Source: Opitutia bacterium UBA3151
GTDB lineage: Bacteria; Verrucomicrobiota; Verrucomicrobiia; Opitutales; Seribacteraceae
DNA: 8,674 nucleotides
Assembly: GCA_002364975.1 (NCBI GenBank)
Contig: DEYT01000070.1
Location: 1-8,674, forward strand
Direction: 5' to 3'
Positions 1 to 5,518 of this stretch are shown here, one piece after another. Numbering within the stretch: the stretch's first letter is position 1; each line of letters begins with the position of its first letter. Under the pieces are notes generated by a model, which made no database searches, had not been told where the DNA came from, and worked only from the letters and a program-made list of their open reading frames with translations. Made by a program: the position numbers and the translations under genes.

Positions 1-1
1 G

Positions 2-1861
2 CAACCTCCAGAATTTTTTACAGCTGGAGGAATGGCGGGGGCAGGTCGTGTCTATTTTGATCCAGCTACCTTGAGCCAGATTGAACTATTCAAATCCTCC
101 TCCTCGAGTCTTTATGGAAGCGATGCAATCGGAGGTTCGATCAACGTTCGTACAGTAGGACCAGAGAGTTTGTTGGGAAGCTCATTGCTCGGTAAGTCCT
201 TCGAGGACTCTCTTACTCTTGCTTCCGTTAATCAAAGCTTCAATAACCGTTTAGTTTTTGCATCCGGATCTGGAGGTTTGGCATACAGCCTTGTTTACAG
301 TTTCAGGGAAGGTGGCGAACGAATAAATAATGGAAGCGTATCTCCTGACCCTCAACAATTTCAAGGAAATGCAGCGGTTTTGAAAATGGTGAAAAGACTT
401 TCAGTGGGAAATTTCAAAGCAGTTGTTGATATTTTTGAACAAAACTCAATAACGGATGTGAACTCAATTGAAACCGGTGACAACCTATCCATACTTCATG
501 ATAGCAGGAGAAAGAGAAACAGAATTTCCATAGAATTTGATACAGATAAGGATTGGACTATCCCAATGATGAATTCCGTATCTGCTAAAGTTTATATGCA
601 AGATTCGCAGCAAGATACCATCAATCTGCAGGATCGCTTGAATCCATCATTATTGAGGCGAAGGGATATTTCATTTGCTACCAAAATTCAAGGTTTGGAA
701 GCAGTTGCTAATAGTGACTTTAATTACGGATTAACTAACCATAACATTACCTACGGACTTGAGTGGAGTGAAAGTGATATTGAAAGTGGTTATCTAAAAA
801 CAGATCTTCTTCAGGATGGAAGTTCTATTCTAGATAACCAAAATAGTATGGCACCGTCAAAATCTTCTAACTTCGCCTTATTTTTTATTGATGAGATTCA
901 AGTTAAAGAATACGAAAATTGGGCAATTACCCCGAGTATCAGGTTTGATTACTACAAGATTGAACCTGAAGAGGATGAAAACTTTTTGGCTAATTCTGCA
1001 AGTGTTGCATTTACGCCTTCCAAGTATGAGAATAAGACCCTTGGCTCTCTGGGATTATCAGTAATTTATAATTGGAATGAACAAATGAATCTATACTTTT
1101 CTTACAATCATGGGATAAGGAATCCAAGTGCGGAGGAGTTGAATGGTTTTTTTGAGCATCCTCCTACCACTAGTACTACAAGCTCATTCATTATTGATGC
1201 CAATCCCGACCTTGAGGAGGAAAAATCCGATAGTTTTGAAATCGGTTTACAGGAGACTTTTGATTCTGGTAGTTGGGAATTCTCCCTATTCAAAAACTAT
1301 TACGATGGATTCATTGACTTGGTTAAACAGCCAAGCCTTGGTGTAGTAGACCTTTATACAAATGATAATATTGGAAGTGTAGAGATTTATGGAATCGAAT
1401 TCAAGTTTGATACCAAGCATTACTCTTTTTTCTCCAGCTCAACTCCTTTAGATTTAGGATTCTCCACATCTTGGTCGAAGGGTACTAAAACAAACGAAAG
1501 TGTACCCTTGAATTCAATAGAACCCTGGAAAAGTGTCTTTTATTTGGGATATACTTGTAGGGATGAGGATTGGGGAAGTCGATTAACCTCCACCTACAGG
1601 GCGGGAAAGAATGCTGGGGATATTTCTCAAGTCTCGGGTGAGCCTATACCTATTGGGGACTCTTTGGTTTTGGACTTAGTGGGCTGGAAAAAGATATCAG
1701 AAAATTGGAGTCTCAGGGCAGGAATAAATAATATTACAAATGAAAAATATTTTCTCTGGTCAAGTGCACGCAGAGGGGGAGGTCATAATATTGGCTCTGC
1801 AGATGAAAAAAATACCCAACCCGGAACCAATGCATTTATCAGTTTTGCTGCCAAATTTTAA
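2..1861 (+). CDS. TonB-dependent outer-membrane receptor, hemoglobin/heme class (5' partial)
   Basis: Outer-membrane receptor that would import heme, or iron from hemoproteins, using TonB energy. The frame is open from base 2, so the signal peptide, TonB box and most of the plug lie upstream; 619 residues are visible. The end of the plug shows as IELFKSSSSSLYGSDAIGG and INVRT (visible residues about 28-50), matching the conserved plug end 'VEVLRGPSSALYGSGALGG'. The rest is barrel of alternating strands ending in the aromatic residue F. A FRAP-like box, GIRNPSAEEL (from residue 371), and an NPNL-like box, NPDLEEEKSDSFEIGL (from residue 402), flank a histidine (residue 386, codon 1157-1159). 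This arrangement is typical of the heme/hemoglobin/transferrin receptor family. The ATG at 32 is internal, not the start. It is followed after 4 bases by the double-propeller gene. Heme as substrate is inferred from the boxes; a siderophore receptor is the alternative. Confidence 0.9.
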   Translation, partial: QPPEFFTAGGMAGAGRVYFDPATLSQIELFKSSSSSLYGSDAIGGSINVRTVGPESLLGSSLLGKSFEDSLTLASVNQSFNNRLVFASGSGGLAYSLVYSFREGGERINNGSVSPDPQQFQGNAAVLKMVKRLSVGNFKAVVDIFEQNSITDVNSIETGDNLSILHDSRRKRNRISIEFDTDKDWTIPMMNSVSAKVYMQDSQQDTINLQDRLNPSLLRRRDISFATKIQGLEAVANSDFNYGLTNHNITYGLEWSESDIESGYLKTDLLQDGSSILDNQNSMAPSKSSNFALFFIDEIQVKEYENWAITPSIRFDYYKIEPEEDENFLANSASVAFTPSKYENKTLGSLGLSVIYNWNEQMNLYFSYNHGIRNPSAEELNGFFEHPPTTSTTSSFIIDANPDLEEEKSDSFEIGLQETFDSGSWEFSLFKNYYDGFIDLVKQPSLGVVDLYTNDNIGSVEIYGIEFKFDTKHYSFFSSSTPLDLGFSTSWSKGTKTNESVPLNSIEPWKSVFYLGYTCRDEDWGSRLTSTYRAGKNAGDISQVSGEPIPIGDSLVLDLVGWKKISENWSLRAGINNITNEKYFLWSSARRGGGHNIGSADEKNTQPGTNAFISFAAKF

Positions 1862-1865
1862 CATT

Positions 1866-4100
1866 ATGAACCATAGAATGAAAAAAATAAAACCTTCACA
1901 ATTACTAACTACCTCCTTACTTTTGGTGTTATCCTCATTGATTGAGCTTGATGCTGTCCCGTCTAAGGAAGAGAGATTAAAAAAACTCACACTTCCAGAG
2001 GCTATTACTAGCTTTGGAGCATGCAGAGATGGTAAATTTTTGTATGTTTATGGAGGTCATGTGGGTGAAGCACATGTTTACTCCAAAGAAACGCATTCTA
2101 AAAGTTTCGTTCGAGTTAATTTAGATCAACCTGACCAATGGGAGCACCTACCCTTTAATCAGCCATTACAGGGTTTCGGAATGGCGGCATACAAGGGTAA
2201 AGTTTTTGTTGCAGGCGGCTCGCAGGCAACAAATGAGGAAGATTCCGAATCTAATTTGAGTTCACTTTCCGAGGTCTCTTATTTCGATGTGAAGTTGAAA
2301 AAGTGGATCAAGTCTACTCCATTACCTCAGCCAAGATCCTCTCACGAAATGGTAGTTCACAAAGACAAGCTGTATGTACTCGGAGGATGGCAGATGGAAA
2401 ACGGAAAAGGAGTGACTTGGCCTAATTACGGGTTGGTAGGAAAAATTACTAATAAAGGAATAAAATGGAAAAAATTACCCAAGACTAAATGGACAGTAAG
2501 AGCAAACTCAGCCGCGGTGGTTGGAGATTATGTCTATGTGATCGGGGGGCTTAACAATGAAGGTACTTCCAATGCAGTGCATCGTCTGAATCTAAATTCA
2601 ATGAAGTGGGAAGAAGTGCCAGAGTTTCCGGGAACTAATAGAATTAAGGCTTTTGGAAGTGCTTCGACAGAAATTAGTGGGAAGTTACTCGTTAGTCCTT
2701 TCAGTTACCAACCAAGGATATTCGAAGAATCGAATTCCACTTGGATTGCGTCCGAAGCAAAGGTTAAGAATAAGCGATTCTTTCACAGAGTGGTTCCCTT
2801 GAACTCGCATAAAGCCCTTTTCATTGGAGGTGCGACATGGGATGGTCACTTGAATTCCATTGAAATATTGAATTTTAATCCCGAAATTAAAGCATTGCCC
2901 AAGAGTAGTGATAAGCAAAAAAAATCAAAATCTTCCAATTGGGGTGGTTTTAGAGGGGAGGGTAACAGTCAAACCGAGGAAATCGGACTTCCGATGGAAT
3001 GGTCTGACGAAAAAAATCTGGCTTGGCGGGTTGACCTTGAGGGGTACGGGCAATCCACTCCAGTTATCTCCAGTACCAATATTTATTCTACATCCACTCT
3101 CGGGGAAGAGAGTGAAAGATTAATCATTCGTTGCCATGATTTATACAGTGGTACCCTACAATGGAAGAAAACATTTGATTCTCCAGTCAAAATAAAAAGA
3201 TCCCAATATGTGACCCAGGCTGCTCCGAGTCCAGTAACAGATGAATTTGGTGTGTATGCCTTTTTTGAGAGCGGTCTGTTAATAGCCTTGGATCACAACG
3301 GCAAAGTTTTATGGAAGCGATCCTTGACTGAAGAGTATGGTCCAATGTTGGGAAATCACGGAATTGGAGGTTCCCTTACGCAATCTATGGATAGTATTGG
3401 TTTACTCGTTGACCATGCCGGACCCTCTTATCTACTGAGCATTAATAAAAAAACCGGAGAGAATCGTTGGAAGGTTGAGCGACCTGAAAGGGTTTCTTGG
3501 AGTTCTCCTACACTTGTAAGCAAAGATGATCAAGAAAACCTCTTTATTAGTTCAAATGGTGTGGTTGAATGCTTTAATTTTAAAACAGGTCAGAAAATTT
3601 GGAGTAAGGAAGGAATCGAAGGTAATACGGTAGCATCACCTACGGTTTCCAATGATAAAGTGATCGTGGGATCTTCAAAACCTAATCAAACCATGGCATT
3701 GAAAAGGAACCAAGCAGATGAAAAAGAAGCTTCGATCTTGTGGGTAGCGGAGGATGCGACTTGCAGTTTTGGTTCTCCATTAAGCACTGGAAATCTGCTT
3801 TATTTGGTCAATCGGGCAGGAGTTGCCACATGCCATGATTTAGAGGATGGAAAAAAAAAGTGGGATCTTCGCCTTCCTGGATCGTGCTGGGCATCCCCGC
3901 TTCATGCCCCAGGCAGGGTTTATTTTTTTACTAAAGAAGGAAGTGCTATCGTTTTAGACGATCAAGGTGGGAAGGAAATTTTGGCTCAAAATGATTTGAC
4001 CATCAATGGCCGAATCTATGGATTTGCTGTTTTGAATCGTTCAATGGTACTGAGAACCGGTGCAGAGTTGATTTGCTTAAGAGAATCTTTAGTGGATTAG
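1866..4100 (+). CDS. Exported double beta-propeller protein: Kelch domain fused to PQQ-like (BamB-like) domain
   Basis: 744 residues. The N-terminus, MKKIKPSQ then a Leu/Ser-rich core ending near ELDA, is a signal peptide, so the protein acts outside the inner membrane. Kelch double-glycine strands appear at FLYVYGG (about residue 58), KVFVAGG (112), KLYVLGG (170), YVYVIGG (225) and KALFIGG (320). With one degenerate blade near 265-310 lacking GG, this suggests a six-bladed Kelch propeller. After a Lys/Ser-rich linker, NWGGFRGEGN (358) opens a second propeller. It has PQQ-like tryptophan-docking repeats: DLYSGTLQWK, DHNGKVLWK, NKKTGENRWK, NFKTGQKIWS and DLEDGKKKWD. Most such proteins in Planctomycetes-Verrucomicrobia are not known to bind PQQ. 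An in-frame ATG at 1878 gives a more classical signal peptide (740 residues) and is an equally good start; neither has a clear Shine-Dalgarno. Lying 4 bases after the receptor, it is probably its partner; the biochemical role is unknown. Confidence 0.88.
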   Translation: MNHRMKKIKPSQLLTTSLLLVLSSLIELDAVPSKEERLKKLTLPEAITSFGACRDGKFLYVYGGHVGEAHVYSKETHSKSFVRVNLDQPDQWEHLPFNQPLQGFGMAAYKGKVFVAGGSQATNEEDSESNLSSLSEVSYFDVKLKKWIKSTPLPQPRSSHEMVVHKDKLYVLGGWQMENGKGVTWPNYGLVGKITNKGIKWKKLPKTKWTVRANSAAVVGDYVYVIGGLNNEGTSNAVHRLNLNSMKWEEVPEFPGTNRIKAFGSASTEISGKLLVSPFSYQPRIFEESNSTWIASEAKVKNKRFFHRVVPLNSHKALFIGGATWDGHLNSIEILNFNPEIKALPKSSDKQKKSKSSNWGGFRGEGNSQTEEIGLPMEWSDEKNLAWRVDLEGYGQSTPVISSTNIYSTSTLGEESERLIIRCHDLYSGTLQWKKTFDSPVKIKRSQYVTQAAPSPVTDEFGVYAFFESGLLIALDHNGKVLWKRSLTEEYGPMLGNHGIGGSLTQSMDSIGLLVDHAGPSYLLSINKKTGENRWKVERPERVSWSSPTLVSKDDQENLFISSNGVVECFNFKTGQKIWSKEGIEGNTVASPTVSNDKVIVGSSKPNQTMALKRNQADEKEASILWVAEDATCSFGSPLSTGNLLYLVNRAGVATCHDLEDGKKKWDLRLPGSCWASPLHAPGRVYFFTKEGSAIVLDDQGGKEILAQNDLTINGRIYGFAVLNRSMVLRTGAELICLRESLVD

Positions 4101-4198
4101 TTTATTATTATAATCACCTAAAATGGCTTGATTAGGGGGTTGAGTCTAGGAGAAGATTTATTTAACCCTTTGTACATAATTATTAAGAATATTACATT

Positions 4199-4798
4199 AT
4201 GAAACCGTTACTTTTATCCCTTTTAGGAATTGCACTTTTACAATTCAATTTCACTGCTTCAGCAGATGATTACCTCGATAAGCAGTCATTAATAAAGAGA
4301 ATGCAAGCCGGTGGTTTGGTTCTGTATTTCCGACATGCTTCCACAGAAACAGATTATGCAGACCAAGTTGATGCAGATGTTAAGGACGGATCTACCCAGA
4401 GAGTGCTGAGTGAGAAGGGATGGCACGAAGCCGTTCATATTGGTCGAGCAATAAAATTTCACAAAATACCAGTTTCTAAAGTCTTAACCAGTGAGTACTT
4501 CCGAGCATGGCAAACGGCATGGCTTGCATTTGGGGAATATGAAAAAAATAAAGATTTTAATTTCCTACCCTACGAAGATTACACCGATGCTCAAGTTGCT
4601 TTGATGAAAAAAAGGATCACGCCTTACTTATCAACTAAGTTGAAATCGAAAGGAAACTTAGCAATTGTTGCTCACGATGATCCTTTTGAATCGGCAACTG
4701 GGATTTATCCCGAGCCGATGGGAATTTGTTATGTGTTAGAACCACTAGGCGGCAAAAAGTTTAAAATTTTAGGATTTTTTACTCCCCAGAGCTGGTAA
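4199..4798 (+). CDS. Exported histidine-phosphatase superfamily protein (branch 1, SixA/PGM-like)
   Basis: 199 residues, with a signal peptide at 1-22 (hydrophobic LLLSLLGIALLQF, cleavage likely after TASA). The histidine phosphatase core is complete: the nucleophile motif YFRHAST (R45, H46), TQRVLSEKGWHEA (66-78), the second catalytic arginine in SEYFRAWQTA (R102), and the C-terminal histidine in IVAHDDPF (H159). The TQR-LSEKG segment and the terminal aromatic 'PQSW' resemble a family of small periplasmic histidine phosphatases with 'STQRNLSEEGR' and a Trp near the end. The substrate cannot be told from sequence. Unusual points are alanine instead of glycine after RH, and AHDDPF instead of the common GH followed by small residues. 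It lies 98 bases after the double-propeller gene on the same strand. That gap shows only weak 5-6 bp inverted repeats and no convincing terminator, so read-through from the receptor operon is possible. Confidence 0.85.
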   Translation: MKPLLLSLLGIALLQFNFTASADDYLDKQSLIKRMQAGGLVLYFRHASTETDYADQVDADVKDGSTQRVLSEKGWHEAVHIGRAIKFHKIPVSKVLTSEYFRAWQTAWLAFGEYEKNKDFNFLPYEDYTDAQVALMKKRITPYLSTKLKSKGNLAIVAHDDPFESATGIYPEPMGICYVLEPLGGKKFKILGFFTPQSW

Positions 4799-4819
4799 TC
4801 TTTCTTCCTTTTTTACTTT

Positions 4820-4834
4820 GTAAAACAGTTTTAC
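4820..4834. promoter_or_regulatory. Perfect 15-bp palindrome (7-1-7), candidate operator or short hairpin
   Basis: GTAAAAC-A-GTTTTAC is perfectly symmetric around position 4827. It lies 64 bases before the AraC-type gene and 22 bases after the phosphatase stop. A TTTTAC at 4811-4816 can also pair with GTAAAA at 4820-4825 across a 3-base loop, so two hairpins compete. No T-tract follows on the + strand, so a factor-independent terminator is unlikely. The 7-1-7 symmetry is typical of a dimeric repressor site. The protein that binds it is unknown. Confidence 0.4.
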
Positions 4835-4864
4835 CTTGCAATTTCAACCAAAAGGGCTGTACCT

Positions 4865-4870
4865 TTTAAT
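4865..4870 (+). promoter_or_regulatory. Possible -10 element of the AraC-type regulator gene
   Basis: TTTAAT matches the sigma-70 -10 consensus TATAAT at five of six bases and directly abuts the palindrome at 4870-4886. The hexamer 17 bases upstream (TTTCAA, 4842-4847) is a poor -35 match at three of six. If real, transcription would start near 4877, inside the palindrome, leaving a leader of about 20 bases. This is weak evidence in AT-rich DNA and rests mainly on its position. Confidence 0.25.
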
Positions 4871-4886
4871 TGAGACTGAGTCTCAA
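4870..4886. promoter_or_regulatory. Fur-box-like 17-bp perfect palindrome, candidate iron-responsive operator
   Basis: TTGAGACT-G-AGTCTCAA is perfectly symmetric around 4878, 11 bases before the AraC-type ATG. Its 15-base core TGAGACTGAGTCTCA agrees with the classical Fur 7-1-7 box (TGATAATNATTATCA) at 10 of 14 specified positions, and more closely with the TGAGAAT-N-ATTCTCA variant seen in many bacteria. The right half is followed by a direct repeat, TCTCAA at 4881-4886 and 4887-4892, which could extend the site. A position over or just after the likely -10 would suit repression. Assignment to Fur is inference from motif shape and gene context. Confidence 0.5.
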
Positions 4887-4897
4887 TCTCAATATTG

Positions 4898-5239
4898 ATG
4901 TTCACTGTGAGTTATAAAATATTTCAAATAGCTGAATTTGTAAGGAAGAACCTGCAAAACCCTCCGACGAAGGAATATCTTTGTGGTTATTTCTCCATTA
5001 CCGATTATTCATTGCGTAAAGGATTTAAACAAAACTTTGGAATGAATGTAGGTGAATATATTCGTACCCAAAGGATAAAGTCAGCGGCGAAACTTCTTGC
5101 TGGCTCCGATAATTTAATAACTTCAATTGCTACTTTTGTAGGGTTTCAGAACGCCAGCAAATTTGCTGAAACTTTCCGAAGGTATTATGGCGTGAACCCA
5201 TCTGATTATCGAAATTCGATTAAACACAACGGTGGTTAA
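4898..5239 (+). CDS. Stand-alone AraC-family DNA-binding domain regulator (PchR-like)
   Basis: 113 residues, made only of the paired helix-turn-helix module. The first HTH is about residues 24-45 (YLCGYFSITDYSLRKGFKQ), followed by the linking helix NVGEYIRTQRIKSAAKLL (50-67). The second HTH is about 74-95, with the family signature IATFVGFQNASKFAETFRR and closing GVNPSDYR (98-105). The pattern 'LRKGFKQNFG...YIRTQRI' resembles PchR-type activators of siderophore and heme genes, but their N-terminal sensor half is absent. The upstream spacer is non-coding, so this is not an obvious truncation. Size and layout resemble MarA/SoxS, which are controlled by their own synthesis. ATG 4898 is preferred; a TTG directly before it (4895) would add one residue. 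No Shine-Dalgarno is seen. It lies behind a Fur-like palindrome, 30 bases ahead of the 79-residue gene. Control of the upstream receptor operon is inferred. Confidence 0.87.
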   Translation: MFTVSYKIFQIAEFVRKNLQNPPTKEYLCGYFSITDYSLRKGFKQNFGMNVGEYIRTQRIKSAAKLLAGSDNLITSIATFVGFQNASKFAETFRRYYGVNPSDYRNSIKHNGG

Positions 5240-5269
5240 CTCGAGTTTTGCCTTACACGATAGATCGAA

Positions 5270-5509
5270 ATGGAAATTAATAAGTTAAGTATTCAACAAC
5301 TAATATCTTGGTCAAATAGTGAAAGATTTTCCAAGTTATGTCAAAATGCAGAGAGAGGGGATGACAGGTGTGATATTTTTGTGGATCGATTTCTCAGAAG
5401 TTTGAGCTCTCTGATGTTTCACCTTAATAATGGGTCCCATGATAAAAGAATTGAACTTGAAATTCGTGAATTAAATAAACTGGTTTTTTATTCACGAAAT
5501 CTATGTTAA
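5270..5509 (+). CDS. Hypothetical 79-residue protein, unrecognised
   Basis: I do not recognise a family. The protein is soluble-looking, rich in charged residues and probably mostly helical: hydrophobic positions recur with heptad-like spacing in RFLRSLSSLMFHL and IELEIRELNKLVFY. It has no signal peptide or membrane segment. There are three cysteines (C24, C34 and the last residue C79), and the first two bracket a charged ERGDDRC stretch. It starts 30 bases after the AraC-type gene on the same strand with no promoter between them, so co-transcription is likely. It could be a small partner of that regulator, but nothing in the sequence proves it. It lacks the HemP/HemU-like motif of small heme-uptake proteins. 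No Shine-Dalgarno precedes the ATG. The open frame and operon position support a real gene, but a chance frame cannot be excluded. Confidence 0.6.
   Translation: MEINKLSIQQLISWSNSERFSKLCQNAERGDDRCDIFVDRFLRSLSSLMFHLNNGSHDKRIELEIRELNKLVFYSRNLC
5463..5498. repeat. 9-bp perfect inverted repeat at the convergent gene border, possible terminator
   Basis: TTCGTGAAT (5463-5471) and ATTCACGAA (5490-5498) are exact reverse complements around an 18-base loop containing a run of six T. It sits inside the last codons of the 79-residue gene, 11 bases from its stop and 21 bases before the stop of the opposing permease. That is where a shared two-way terminator would be expected. The stem is AT-rich and no clear T-tract follows on either strand, so terminator function is uncertain. 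Confidence 0.35.
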
Positions 5510-5518
5510 CGGAAATTT

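Noticed and set aside
1108..1293. Minus-strand open frame inside the receptor gene.
   Set aside because: It lies within conserved FRAP/NPNL coding sequence on the opposite strand and has no recognisable protein features.
1740..1865. Upstream extension of the double-propeller frame to an ATG at 1740.
   Set aside because: It overlaps the receptor by about 120 bases in another frame and would bury the signal peptide that begins at 1866/1878.
1862..1880. Imperfect inverted repeat CATTATG / CATAGAATG around the double-propeller start codons as a translation switch.
   Set aside because: It is short, bulged and AT-rich; expected by chance at this base composition.
4111..4136. Inverted repeats TAATCA/TGATTA and CCTAA/TTAGG after the double-propeller stop, as a terminator.
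   Set aside because: The stems are 5-6 bp with 10-12 base loops and are followed by G-rich sequence rather than a T-tract.
4140..4180. Promoter for the phosphatase gene (TTGAGT and CATAAT).
   Set aside because: CATAAT is a fair -10, but the TTGAGT is too far upstream and no -35 lies at a correct distance.
4850..4867. AAAAGG / CCTTTT hairpin in the regulatory spacer.
   Set aside because: A 6-bp stem with a 6-base loop and no T-tract; too weak to call, although it lies just upstream of the Fur-like palindrome.
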